34,670 nucleotides of DNA from an uncultured Succiniclasticum sp. (GCA_905233365.1 CAJODT010000025.1:1-34670); one strand, 5' to 3'. Shown: positions 24,386-32,824, numbered from the stretch's first letter. Notes: a model not told the origin generated them from the sequence alone. A program made the numbers and translations.

Positions 24386-24456
24386 TTCCGGATTCCTCCT
24401 CAACTGTTAAACTGATGATTGTTAAATACGATCCGTATCTTCTATCTCTTCATTTG

Positions 24457-24489
24457 TAACCGGTTGCAGCCGAAGACCGCAACCGGTTT
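24457..24489. other. Strong hairpin between sucD and korD
   Basis: AACCGGTTGC and GCAACCGGTT form a perfect ten-pair stem with an 11-base loop. No T run follows in either direction, so it is not a clear terminator. It may be an intercistronic RNA stabiliser or processing site that sets the sucCD to kor ratio. Confidence 0.5.
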
Positions 24490-24518
24490 ATGGTTTATTA
24501 ACGACTATAACACTTTAA

Positions 24519-25424
24519 TCAGCAAGTATGGCACTTGTCATACAGTCCGGTTTCTTTCAATACGCGTACCGCAGTCTCGCCGATATGGGCTACCGTGTCC
24601 GCCACCTGGATACCGGCTGCGTTCAGTGCCTTGATCTTGTCGTCGGCTGTTCCCTTGCCGCCGCTGATGATAGCGCCCGCATGGCCCATCCGTTTGCCCG
24701 GAGGCGCCTGACGTCCGCTGATGAAGCCGATGACCGGTTTCTTCATGTTGGCCTTGATCCACTCTGCCGCTTCTTCTTCCGCCGTGCCGCCAATCTCGCC
24801 AATCATGATGACGGCCAGCGTATCGTCGTCTGCATTAAAAGCTTCCAGCGCTTCAATGTAATCCATGCCCTTGACCGGGTCGCCGCCCAGACCTACCGCC
24901 GTGGTCTGGCCGATACCTGCCATGGTCAGCTGGTAGGTTGCTTCATAGGTCAGGGTGCCGGAGCGGCTGATTACGCCTACATGACCTTTTCTGTGGATGT
25001 AGGTAGGCAGTAATCCCAAGCGGCATTCATCTACCGTTAAAATGCCAGGGCAGTTGGGACCCAATACCCGTGTCTTCTTCCCTTTCATATAGGCGCGTAC
25101 TTTTACCATATCCTGTACCGGAATGTGTTCGGTGATGCAGCAGACAAAATCCAGTTCCGCGTCAATGGCTTCGCAGATGGCGTCCGCCGCGAAACGGGCC
25201 GGTACATAAATGACAGAGGCGTTGCCGCCGGTAGCTTCCTTCGCTTCGCTTACCGTATTAAAAACGGGAATTGTTCCCAGAACTTTTGTGCCAGCTTTGC
25301 CCGGAGCTACGCCCGCTACAACATTCGTGCCGTAGTCCACCGCAATCTTCGTATGGAACGTAGCCTGACGGCCCGTAATACCCTGTACAATGAGTTTCGT
25401 ATCTTTTCCTACAAATACTGACAT
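24519..25424 (-). CDS. sucD: Succinyl-CoA synthetase (ADP/GDP-forming), alpha subunit
   Basis: A 301-residue alpha subunit. It has the CoA-binding N-terminus [30 protein letters not shown] near 121, and the phospho-histidine H248 in [10 protein letters not shown]. The C-terminal tail ends in LYDKCHTC, two cysteines longer than I expect. The enzyme interconverts succinyl-CoA with succinate plus NTP. It follows sucC after four bases and precedes korD, so succinyl-CoA made or used by Kor is handled in the same transcript. Confidence 0.95.
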   Translation of the reverse strand: MSVFVGKDTKLIVQGITGRQATFHTKIAVDYGTNVVAGVAPGKAGTKVLGTIPVFNTVSEAKEATGGNASVIYVPARFAADAICEAIDAELDFVCCITEHIPVQDMVKVRAYMKGKKTRVLGPNCPGILTVDECRLGLLPTYIHRKGHVGVISRSGTLTYEATYQLTMAGIGQTTAVGLGGDPVKGMDYIEALEAFNADDDTLAVIMIGEIGGTAEEEAAEWIKANMKKPVIGFISGRQAPPGKRMGHAGAIISGGKGTADDKIKALNAAGIQVADTVAHIGETAVRVLKETGLYDKCHTC

Positions 25425-25428
25425 GTGA

Positions 25429-26628
25429 TTACGCCTCCTTCCCTTCCGCTCTCTTGGCCTTCAGTTCCGCCGCCAGCTTAACCGCCAGCTCTGCGCCTTC
25501 TTCCATCTTGGCAACCGCGTGCACCATAGGAAGTTTGGCATCCTTCAGGATACGGCGGCCTTCTTCGTGATTGGTACCGTCCAGACGGGCGATGACCGGA
25601 ACGCGCAGGCCTACTACCTTCGCCGCTTCCACAATACCGCCGGCGATCACGTCGCACTTGTTGATGCCGCCGAAGATGTTTACGAATACGCTGCAGACCT
25701 GATCGTCAGACTGCATGATGCGGAAGGCTTCCGCAATCTTTTCCACTGTGCTGTCGCCGCCTACGTCCAGGAAGTTGGCCGGCTCGCCGCCGTAGAATTT
25801 GATGATATCCACCGTAGCCATGGCCAGGCCCGCGCCGTTAACCATGCAGGCCACGTCGCCGCCCAGGTTTACATAGGACAGGGAGGCCTTGCCTGCGGCT
25901 ACTTCTTTCGGATCTTCTTCCGCTTCGTCACGCATGGCTTCGATTTCCGGATGACGGAAAATGGCCGCATCGTCAAACTGCAATTTGGCGTCCAGCGCCA
26001 TCACTTTATTGTCTACCGTCACCACCAGCGGGTTGCATTCCGCCAGGGTGCAGTCTTTTTCTACCACAATATTGTACAGGTCCATCATGCACTTCTGGGC
26101 CTTGGCGATAACCTTGTCCTTAAATCTCAGGTTATAGGCCATCCGTTTGGTCTGGAACGGCATTAACCCAATGGTAGGATCGATATATTCCTTGAAGATT
26201 CGGTCCGGCATCTCCGCCGCAACCTTTTCAATCTCCATGCCGCCTTCCGCGCTGCCCATCATAACGATCTGCGCAGAATCACGGTCGATGACGAAACCCA
26301 GGTAATATTCTTTTTCGATATTGCATCCTTCTTCAATCAGGAGGCGGTTGACCCTCTTTCCTTCCGGACCGGTCTGGTGGGTCACTAGCACTTTGCCCAG
26401 GATTTGGGAAGAGTAATACTTAACTTCATCGATGTTGTGGGCCAGCTTCACGCCGCCTGCCTTGCCACGGCCGCCTGCATGGATCTGTGCTTTGACCACG
26501 GCGACAGGCGCTTCAAAGTCCTTAGCGATACGTGCCGCTTCTTCCGGACTGAAAGCCGGAGCGCCGTTGGGCACGTTGATGCCGTACATCTTCATGATCT
26601 GTTTTGCCTGATACTCATGAATTTTCAA
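25429..26628 (-). CDS. sucC: Succinyl-CoA synthetase, beta subunit
   Basis: A 399-residue ATP-grasp subunit. It begins [21 protein letters not shown] with [19 protein letters not shown] near 45-63, then LAECNPLVV and [17 protein letters not shown], and the phosphate-binding [15 protein letters not shown]. The start codon is TTG at 26628, nine bases after AGGAGG; the next ATG would cut off the conserved KIHEYQ. It is the first gene of the sucCD-korDABC operon. No lysine- or CoA-site residue is visibly missing. Confidence 0.94.
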   Translation of the reverse strand: MKIHEYQAKQIMKMYGINVPNGAPAFSPEEAARIAKDFEAPVAVVKAQIHAGGRGKAGGVKLAHNIDEVKYYSSQILGKVLVTHQTGPEGKRVNRLLIEEGCNIEKEYYLGFVIDRDSAQIVMMGSAEGGMEIEKVAAEMPDRIFKEYIDPTIGLMPFQTKRMAYNLRFKDKVIAKAQKCMMDLYNIVVEKDCTLAECNPLVVTVDNKVMALDAKLQFDDAAIFRHPEIEAMRDEAEEDPKEVAAGKASLSYVNLGGDVACMVNGAGLAMATVDIIKFYGGEPANFLDVGGDSTVEKIAEAFRIMQSDDQVCSVFVNIFGGINKCDVIAGGIVEAAKVVGLRVPVIARLDGTNHEEGRRILKDAKLPMVHAVAKMEEGAELAVKLAAELKAKRAEGKEA

Positions 26629-26706
26629 GGTGTAATCCCTCCTTTAAAAAATATAAAATTAATCTTACGTTAACGATAGAACTCTCTACTTACATATTTC
26701 TTACAT

Positions 26707-26715
26707 ATTATATCA
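26707..26715 (-). promoter_or_regulatory. Extended -10 promoter of the sucCD-korDABC operon
   Basis: Read leftward, TGATATAAT lies at the very end of the dicarboxylate carrier gene, overlapping its stop by a few bases. The 80-base leader contains two near copies of CTTACATATT and an inverted CGTTAACG. No -35 match is seen. Confidence 0.5.
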
Positions 26716-28275
26716 AAAAATACCCAGCACCGTCCAGTAGGTTTTGGCGAAAACCAGAAGTAAAATGTAGCCGATAATGGTAACCGGGATGCCTATCTTC
26801 ATACAGTCTTTCGCTGTAAAAGTCTCGGTGGCGTAGGCCAGAATGCCCTGAGGCGAATTAACCGGAAGAATAAAACCGAAGCTTACCACGAACTGGAGCA
26901 GCATGGTAACATCGATAATGTTCAATCCGTCCACCACGCCTTCGGAAAGGTTCAGGCTCTTCAGCACCGCGATCATGATGGGGATCATGGACGAGGCCAC
27001 CGCCGTGGCGCTGGCGAAGCCCAGATGTACAACGATCAGGAACGCCGCGAGAATCGCGAAGACCGCGAACACTTCCATGGTTGCAAGGCCAAGCACCGCC
27101 ACCAGCTTGTTAGCCAGCCACATGGCCGCCTTGGTCTTCAGGAGGGCCGAACCCATGCTGATACCGATACCAAAAAGCACCAGCGTGCCCCAGGAAACCC
27201 GATCCTGGGCCTGCTTCCAGGTCATGATCGCAATGCCCGGCAAAAACATCAGCGTAATAGCAATTACCGTGGAAGCCGTAGTGGAAATGGGATGCACAGT
27301 CTTTTCCGTGACCCAGCAGAGCAACAGCAAGACGGAAATGGCCAGCAGCTTCTTTTCCGGCATGCGCATAGGCCCCAGTTCTGCCATGGCTTTCTTTACG
27401 GTGGCGTCGCCGCCTTCCACTTCGCTCATTTCCGCCGGCAGCAGTTTTATGCAGAGGAAAAAGAGCACTACCGACATAACAGCCGCATACGGCGCAGCTA
27501 CGATAAACCAGTGCAGCCAGGTGATACTGCCGCCCAGTTCTTTTTCGATAAAGCCCAGCGCTACCATATTTTGCGCCGCAGCCGTTTTTATACCGATGTT
27601 CCAGATGCTGGCCGCGTGAATCGTGGCCACCATAAGCAGCGCAGAAAAGCGGCTCTGCAACGGCAGACCGAAAGCCGAAATGATACCCAGCACGATAGGG
27701 ATGATACAGCCCACCCGGGCCGTAGTGCTGGGTACGAAGAACGCCAGCACGAAACCTACAAAAATCATACCAGCCACAATGCGGTTTGTCTTGGAGCCTA
27801 CCTTGGACAAAATCGTCAGTGCGATTCGCTTGTCCAGTCCGGTAGTGGTCATGGCCGCCGCCAGGAACATGGCTGCACCTACCAGTATGGTACCGCCCGC
27901 GCTTAACCCGTTAAACGTCATGGAAATCGCCTGACCAAAGCCTATCTGCTTCCCTGCCGCTGCCGCCGCTTTCTCCAGGGCCGGCGACGTGCCCAGCAAC
28001 AGAAGCATTAAAGAAGCAATGATCGTGGCGCTGACCGGATAGGTGACTGCCTCTGTGATCCAGATAACCACCGCGAACAGCAGAACCGCAAGCATACGGT
28101 GTCCTGCCGGCAACAGCCCTTCCGGCGTTGGCAACATGAGCACCGCAATGAGTACGATAAGGGCAATGGGAAAACCGAACCTTTTCATTAAAGATGGCTG
28201 GTCCGGCTTTTTGACATCTTTCGGCGGATTACCAACTTCCTTTCCGCCTTTCGCCGTAACTTTTCTGTCAGACAT
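26713..28275 (-). CDS. DASS/SLC13-family dicarboxylate transporter
   Basis: A 520-residue inner-membrane carrier with about 12 hydrophobic segments. The two DASS helical-hairpin signatures are degenerate: the first reads PSTTARVGCIIP (near 182) and the second GFASATAVASSMIP, where Na+-coupled members have SNT. The end contains LPVNSPQGILAY, matching the PPNAI region. Substrates of the family are succinate, fumarate, malate, tartrate or citrate; loss of both asparagines is compatible with an exchanger like CitT/TtdT rather than a Na+ symporter, but this is inference. The ATG at 28275 follows AAGGAGATGACCTC; the longer frame upstream is leader. A hydrophilic 30-residue N-terminus precedes the first helix. 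Confidence 0.88.
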   Translation of the reverse strand: MSDRKVTAKGGKEVGNPPKDVKKPDQPSLMKRFGFPIALIVLIAVLMLPTPEGLLPAGHRMLAVLLFAVVIWITEAVTYPVSATIIASLMLLLLGTSPALEKAAAAAGKQIGFGQAISMTFNGLSAGGTILVGAAMFLAAAMTTTGLDKRIALTILSKVGSKTNRIVAGMIFVGFVLAFFVPSTTARVGCIIPIVLGIISAFGLPLQSRFSALLMVATIHAASIWNIGIKTAAAQNMVALGFIEKELGGSITWLHWFIVAAPYAAVMSVVLFFLCIKLLPAEMSEVEGGDATVKKAMAELGPMRMPEKKLLAISVLLLLCWVTEKTVHPISTTASTVIAITLMFLPGIAIMTWKQAQDRVSWGTLVLFGIGISMGSALLKTKAAMWLANKLVAVLGLATMEVFAVFAILAAFLIVVHLGFASATAVASSMIPIMIAVLKSLNLSEGVVDGLNIIDVTMLLQFVVSFGFILPVNSPQGILAYATETFTAKDCMKIGIPVTIIGYILLLVFAKTYWTVLGIF

Positions 28276-28358
28276 GAGGTCATCTCCTTTCTGGTCATTC
28301 TTTACAGGGAAAAAGCCCGCACAAATCGTAAAGGATCCCTCTTTTCCAGGTAAAGATT

Positions 28359-28470
28359 GTAAAACATAAAACATATATATTGTCCATAGGTATCTGTTAT
28401 TATGTTTTAATTATAACAAATCCTAATAAAGAAATCAATTATGATTTCTGAATATTATGTTTATGTTTAC
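28359..28470. promoter_or_regulatory. Promoter of the dicarboxylate transporter with flanking inverted repeats
   Basis: Read leftward, TTGATT (28438-28433) and TATAAT (28415-28410) are 17 bases apart. An inverted repeat flanks it: GTAAAACATAAAACATA (28359-28375) against TATGTTTATGTTTAC (28456-28470), with a third TTATGTTTT at 28400-28408. The arms sit where a repressor or two-component regulator would act. Confidence 0.5.
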
Positions 28471-28928
28471 AATAATGGTATTAATTTAGAAGATTAGCAG
28501 AAGATGACACAAATTACACGTTTATGCAAAAAGTATGTATGTAAAGGCTATTAATTAAGGATTCATCTTTCATTAATAATTTTAGCAAAGCGTTTATCCT
28601 CTATACTTTCAATCCATCTACCACGTTTCTGGGTTCAGCATCAGATTTCGAGCACGTCTTAAAAATAACAAAACGCAATGCCCATTAATTATGATATAAT
28701 CCGGGATTTAAATAATATACATTTCTATTAACTTACTCCCGGGCGTAAACGTAGTCTTCCAAAATGCGGCGCGACATTCTGTCAAAATCGGCGGTACGGT
28801 ATACGTTCCATCCGGATTATCTTCCTAATCTGCATGGCTCGGCTAATGTTAACTCCACACTAAACTGCCACATATGATATAATATATTACAGCATAATAA
28901 ATCACAGCGTGTATTACAAGGAGTTATC
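28471..28928. other. Gene-free region with a possible decayed coding tail
   Basis: No full ORF with start signals is present. Read leftward, 28733-28816 can encode a 27-codon tail, GWNVYRTADFDRMSRRILED plus YVYARE, before a stop, preceded by a stop codon; it may be the last remains of a gene. TGATATAAT occurs rightward at 28689-28697 and again at 28875-28883, the latter being the likely promoter of the aldolase gene. Confidence 0.35.
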
Positions 28929-29969
28929 ATGATCAGTTTGCAAAACGATTACAGCGAAGGCGCCCACCCGCAAATCCTGAAGCGGCTGGCGGAAATCAAT
29001 CTGGAGCAGAACCCCGGCTACTGCACGGACGGTTATTGCGCCAGTGCGGCGGAAAAAATCAGACAGACCTGCACCTGCCCGGAAGCAGAGGTTTTCTTTT
29101 TGGTTGGCGGAACCCAGACCAATCAGGTCGTCATCGATACCATGCTGGCGCCCTTCGAAGGAGTGGTGGCAGCCCGTACCGGGCACATAAGCACTCACGA
29201 AGCCGGAGCTATTGAGTTCACAGGCCACAAAGTGCTGGAGCTTCCCCAGCACGAAGGAAAGATACTTGCAAAAGAGCTGAAAGAACTGGCCAGCCATTTC
29301 TGGCTGGACGGTAACCACGAGCACATGGTGTTCCCCGGTATGGTTTATATCTCCCACCCCACGGAATACGGCACGCTGTACAGCAAACAGGAGTTGGAAG
29401 CGATCGCACAGGTCTGTCATGAATATAAGATGTCTTTATATATGGACGGTGCGCGCCTGGCTTACGGGCTGACCGCCCCCGGCACGGATGTCACACTGGC
29501 AGACATCGCCCGTCTCTGCGACGTGTTTTACATCGGGGGCACCAAATGCGGCGCATTCTTCGGTGAAGCCGTGGTGTTCACTAAACATAACATGCCCGTC
29601 CGTTTCCTGACCCGGGTTAAACAGCACGGAGCGTTGCTGGCCAAAGGGCATATGTTAGGCATTCAGTTCGATACCCTCTTCACCGACAACCTGTACTACA
29701 AGATCGGCGCCCACGCCATCCGCCTGGCGCAGATGTTGCAGCAGGGTCTTAAGGATGCGGGCCTGCAGCTTTATATCAACTCCCCCACTAACCAGCAATT
29801 TGTGGAGTTGCCTGACGCGGCGGTCAAAAAGCTGGAGGAACGCGGCGTAGTATACAGCTTCTGGGAGAAAACCTGCCCAGATAAAACCGTCATCCGTTTT
29901 GTCACCAGTTGGGCCACCAAAGAAGAAACGGTGCAGGGATTGATTAAGATTTTGAAAGAAATAATGTAA
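28929..29969 (+). CDS. Low-specificity threonine aldolase family enzyme
   Basis: A 346-residue PLP fold-type I enzyme. It begins with NDYSEGAHPQIL, has VGGTQTN (near 59-65), HEAGAIEF, YMDGARLAY (D and R of the PLP site) and the Schiff-base lysine K206 in YIGGTKCGAFFG. The family cleaves L-threonine or allo-threonine to glycine and acetaldehyde; related beta-eliminating lyases exist, so specificity is not certain. AAGGAG precedes the ATG and an extended -10 TGATATAAT lies at 28875. The CGGC-domain gene follows after 19 bases. Confidence 0.9.
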   Translation: MISLQNDYSEGAHPQILKRLAEINLEQNPGYCTDGYCASAAEKIRQTCTCPEAEVFFLVGGTQTNQVVIDTMLAPFEGVVAARTGHISTHEAGAIEFTGHKVLELPQHEGKILAKELKELASHFWLDGNHEHMVFPGMVYISHPTEYGTLYSKQELEAIAQVCHEYKMSLYMDGARLAYGLTAPGTDVTLADIARLCDVFYIGGTKCGAFFGEAVVFTKHNMPVRFLTRVKQHGALLAKGHMLGIQFDTLFTDNLYYKIGAHAIRLAQMLQQGLKDAGLQLYINSPTNQQFVELPDAAVKKLEERGVVYSFWEKTCPDKTVIRFVTSWATKEETVQGLIKILKEIM

Positions 29970-29988
29970 TAATTCAGGAGGGGATGAC

Positions 29989-30393
29989 ATGTCAAGATTA
30001 GTCGTGATTGTGCAATGCGAACTGGTGACCCGGCGCTGCTCTGGATACAATTGCATGAAAGCGTTTACCCAGCGCAGCGGTAAAATGGAAGGCTATCCGG
30101 AAGGAACGCGTTACATGGCGATCAACTGCGGAGGCTGTTGCGGAGCGGGTGTTGATGTTAAAATTGAAAATCTGGAAAAGCGCCTGCTGGCCAACGAAGA
30201 AAAGAAAGAGGACGTGACGGTTCATCTGTCCACCTGTATCTGCACGGAGAACCATCACCGTCTGCCCTGCCCCTTTAAGAATTACCTGAAGAAGACCATT
30301 GAGCGCCGTGGTTTCACTGTGATTGAAGGGACCTATCTTTCCAAAACGGCAACACGCAAAAGAGCGGAGGGAATTTACCAGCCGTTTGAATAA
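29989..30393 (+). CDS. CGGC domain-containing protein
   Basis: A 134-residue protein of the CGGC family. It has CSGYNCMKAF near 17, the naming motif INCGGCCGAGVD near 46-55, and a late STCICTENHHRLPCPF. At least eight cysteines and two histidines suggest metal or redox-cofactor binding; the role of the family is unknown. The ATG follows AGGAGGGGATGAC. It lies 19 bases after the aldolase gene and before a strong terminator, forming a two-gene operon. Confidence 0.85.
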   Translation: MSRLVVIVQCELVTRRCSGYNCMKAFTQRSGKMEGYPEGTRYMAINCGGCCGAGVDVKIENLEKRLLANEEKKEDVTVHLSTCICTENHHRLPCPFKNYLKKTIERRGFTVIEGTYLSKTATRKRAEGIYQPFE

Positions 30394-30411
30394 TTTATAC
30401 AATACAAATAG

Positions 30412-30455
30412 TAATGCCGCCAATCATCGGTAAGTGATGGTTGACGGCATTTTTT
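30412..30455 (+). terminator. Intrinsic terminator of the aldolase-CGGC operon
   Basis: ATGCCGCCAATCAT (30414-30427) and ATGGTTGACGGCAT (30437-30450) form a long stem followed by TTTTTT. Confidence 0.9.
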
Positions 30456-30523
30456 CATTTCATGTTTTCAGTGAATCGCTGGGCGAAAACCAAAAGCAAA
30501 GCGCAGCATCAGTTTGCCGCTCA

Positions 30524-31804
30524 CTATTTCGCTTCGTCCACATCATAATAGAAGTCCAGCGGGTTCAGCGGGACCAGTTTCTTCTTGCTTACGCGGTTGT
30601 GCAACGGATTGCCGTACACGATGACCGCGTAATCTTTATCGATGATATCCTGCATTTCCTGTAGGGATTTGGCATTGTCAAAAGCAGGATTGTTATATTT
30701 CGTGGTGTTTTCTACACTTTTGCTGTCAAAATACAGGCGATAATAGTTCTCCAGGGTACCGCTCTGGATGTTGGTTGTGGAAGAAAGAGTAAGATCAAAG
30801 TCTCCGCTCAGCTCTATGTTGCGTAACGCGTTCACATGGACAGACTGCAGTTTGAGGTCAATACCTGCCTTTTTCGCCTGCATCTGGGTAGCTTCCGCAA
30901 TAATCCTGAATTCCGGACGGCTTTCATAGAATACCATTGTCAGCGAAACCGGCTTATCCACCTTCACCGGGTTATAGACACGGTTGGATTTGGTATAGCG
31001 GGAATAATTGGGATTTAAGACTACGTAGCCGTGTAGCGGTTTTTCCATATCCTTCAGGTTGATGCACTCTGCCAGGATTTTGCGCAGCTTCGGATCGCTG
31101 AGCGGACGGTCCGGCCGCATGTTCATACGGGCCATGATGGTCCGCGCGCCGCCCACTTCTTCATGCTCGCGGCCTTTATAGTACTGGGGGTCTACGTCGA
31201 ACACCGCATCCAGTTCGCCCGTTTCAATGGCCATGCCACGAGTAGCGTTGTGTCCCATCGCAACATATTCATATTTTCTTCCCTTGCGCTCCACTACAGC
31301 TTTCTCGGCAGAGTAGGAAAGCACCTTGCCTCCTGTATAAATGTTGCCGCCTTTGGCGATACAAAACACCGGATCGGTAAGGACAGACTTCTCGCCGGTG
31401 TACTCAAATTTGTCATCCGCCAGCACTTTCCAGCTGCTGTTCTTCATAACTGCTTTGGCGCGTGGGTTCTTTGCACAGGAATCGGTCAGGCTGTCGCAGA
31501 TATCTTTGGCCGTTACCTTACTGCCGTCGGCAAATTTTGCGTCTTTCTTCACCGTAAAAACATTGCCGTCAAAATCTGCCAGCCAGGGCACCAGTTTCCC
31601 GTCCGTGGCAAACTTTACCACAGTTTCTCCTGCGCCGATTCGTGTGGTGGACCAGCCATCGTAACCCTTGGTGTGATCGTAAGTCGCCATCAGGTGCGGT
31701 ACGCCCACCTTGAACACCGCTGCCTCCTTTTTCTTTTCCCCGCCGCAGCCGGACAGGACCAGCGCCGCCAGCGCCATTACACATAAAACCTTCTTCGCCT
31801 TCAT
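30524..31804 (-). CDS. Orphan substrate-binding lipoprotein of the peptide/nickel ABC family (SBP_bac_5)
   Basis: A 426-residue lipoprotein. The signal peptide MKAKKVLCVMALAALVLSGC ends in a lipobox (LSGC), so it is anchored in the cell envelope. The body follows NikA/DppA-type proteins: TVVKFATDGKLVPWLADF, KKDAKFADGSKVTAKDICDSL and, late, SKSVENTTKYNNPAFD. It is shorter than the usual 500 residues, lacking part of the middle lobe. No permease or ATPase gene is in the window, so the partner is encoded elsewhere or absent. AGGAGAGGAGAAGATTAAA precedes the ATG at 31804; a start at 31840 would read through it. A terminator-capped structured RNA lies 90 bases upstream. Confidence 0.85.
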   Translation of the reverse strand: MKAKKVLCVMALAALVLSGCGGEKKKEAAVFKVGVPHLMATYDHTKGYDGWSTTRIGAGETVVKFATDGKLVPWLADFDGNVFTVKKDAKFADGSKVTAKDICDSLTDSCAKNPRAKAVMKNSSWKVLADDKFEYTGEKSVLTDPVFCIAKGGNIYTGGKVLSYSAEKAVVERKGRKYEYVAMGHNATRGMAIETGELDAVFDVDPQYYKGREHEEVGGARTIMARMNMRPDRPLSDPKLRKILAECINLKDMEKPLHGYVVLNPNYSRYTKSNRVYNPVKVDKPVSLTMVFYESRPEFRIIAEATQMQAKKAGIDLKLQSVHVNALRNIELSGDFDLTLSSTTNIQSGTLENYYRLYFDSKSVENTTKYNNPAFDNAKSLQEMQDIIDKDYAVIVYGNPLHNRVSKKKLVPLNPLDFYYDVDEAK

Positions 31805-31892
31805 TTTAATCTTCTCCTCTCCTTCCCATAACGCTTGCATTCTCCATAAATGCCAATAATTAATGTCCCCGCCGGCATTTTCGCAACGCAGA

Positions 31893-31954
31893 CAAATAAA
31901 AAAGCTATGAAGCGGCTGGCCCCTTCAAGGACCGGTAAGCCTTCATAGCTTTTG
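31893..31954 (-). terminator. Intrinsic terminator at the end of the structured RNA
   Basis: Read leftward, AAAAGCTATGAAG pairs with CTTCATAGCTTTT around an inner GGTCC/GGGGCC stem, and TTTTTTATTTG follows. On the plus strand only four T follow, so leftward use is preferred. Confidence 0.85.
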
Positions 31955-32127
31955 CATTTAAATATTCAACTGTTTTGGATTTTTAATGAGCCTCGTTTGT
32001 GTTGCGGTTCTGCTGTTTTGCAATGCACGCTGCATTACAACGTTTACGGCAAATTTAAAAAGAATCGCTACCGTGTTTTCATTCCCGAAAACACCCTTCG
32101 CTGTTGCGAAGCCCGTCACTCTTGTGA
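31893..32127 (-). ncRNA. Structured noncoding RNA or attenuated leader, unassigned
   Basis: Between a near-consensus leftward promoter and a strong leftward terminator lies about 235 nt with no ORF carrying a ribosome-binding site. In order it can form GTCAC-AAGA-GTGAC, CTTCG-CAACAG-CGAAG, GTGTTTTC-gggaat-GAAAACAC, then UUGUAAUGCA-GCG-UGCAUUGCAA (ten pairs), and finally the terminator stem. I recognise none of the common families (6S, SRP, RNase P, tmRNA, T-box, cobalamin, SAM, TPP). It is either a free small RNA or the leader of the lipoprotein gene 90 bases on, with the terminator as attenuator. Confidence 0.5.
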
Positions 32128-32133
32128 CAATTC

Positions 32134-32162
32134 ATTATACCATGCACCGGAGCAGCTGACAA
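32134..32162 (-). promoter_or_regulatory. Near-consensus promoter of the structured RNA
   Basis: Read leftward, TTGTCA (32162-32157) and TATAAT (32139-32134) are exactly 17 bases apart. It predicts an RNA start near 32127. Confidence 0.8.
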
Positions 32163-32208
32163 GAAAAACATACTGTCTTGGCTGTTTCTGTTTTTTAGGA
32201 GACGCTGA

Positions 32209-32631
32209 TTAATTCGCGTTTTCCTGTTTCATAATCTGCCGGATGATTTCCATGGCGTCCTGCAGGTACTCCGTTACCTTCTTTTCTTCCACTCCGGCGA
32301 TATAGGCCCGGCAATGATTCATGGGAATCAACACCACCTTAGCCTTGCTGGAAGAAACCGCCATGGCAATGGCCGGACTGATTTCCCCGTGCAGGGCGTT
32401 GGCCATGATGATGCCCGCAGGGCCGACGATAACATCCGCTTCCCCGGCGTTAAACAGGATCGCGTTTTCTCCGGTCGCAGCAAAAGCGGGGCCGCCTTTC
32501 AGCATGGTTTCCGTTGCGATGGAGTTAGTCCCTGTCGCCCCGATTTCCGCATCCGGGAAATTTTTGACAAGCAATTCTACCAGAGAACGGCCGATACCGC
32601 CGCCCTGTCCGTCAATTACAAGAATACGCAT
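32209..32631 (-). CDS. DUF3842 family protein
   Basis: A 140-residue protein starting MRILVIDGQGGGIGRSLVEL, a nucleotide-binding-like glycine-rich beginning. It continues NSIATETMLKGGPAFAATGENA, then GPAGIIMANALHGEISPAIA, and ends in a short acidic helix. This matches the DUF3842 family of anaerobic Firmicutes, whose function is unknown; the glycine-rich start suggests a Rossmann-like fold. The ATG at 32631 follows GGAGAGGCGGATC and is preferred over a start at 32700, which lies in the adjacent repeat element. Its stop codon falls inside a GCTGATTAATT sequence resembling the repeat's end. Confidence 0.82.
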   Translation of the reverse strand: MRILVIDGQGGGIGRSLVELLVKNFPDAEIGATGTNSIATETMLKGGPAFAATGENAILFNAGEADVIVGPAGIIMANALHGEISPAIAMAVSSSKAKVVLIPMNHCRAYIAGVEEKKVTEYLQDAMEIIRQIMKQENAN

Positions 32632-32660
32632 GATCCGCCTCTCCATGCTTTCAGAATAAT

Positions 32661-32822
32661 ACTGAACCACTGATAAATCTGAATTCACGCTGATTAGCAC
32701 TTTGTGTGACTGACTGCGTCAATGATCTTCAACATATATGCAACTAAACTTTCAGACCTTTTCTTTGTTATTCGAAAAAGCTTGCGGTCATCGCATAACC
32801 TCATTTAACCAGCGTTTCCCTA
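32661..32822. repeat. MITE-like inverted-repeat element, copy 2
   Basis: About 162 bp, related to the element at 14276-14438. The right end CATTTAACCAGCGTTTCCCTA matches that copy in 17 of about 20 bases after sequence alignment, then CGGTCATCGCATAACC matches CGGCCATCGCACGAAC. The left end reads GAACCACTGATAAATC. The interior is much diverged. It ends three bases after the stop of the glyoxalase-fold gene. Confidence 0.55.
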
Positions 32823-32824
32823 CA

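Noticed and set aside
24457-24489. Terminator between sucD and korD
   Set aside because: The stem is perfect but no T run follows, so sucCD and kor are more likely one transcript; it is listed only as a hairpin.
31893-32127. T-box leader
   Set aside because: No AGGGTGGNACCGCG-like T-box sequence precedes the terminator and the downstream gene is not an amino-acid or tRNA-synthetase gene.
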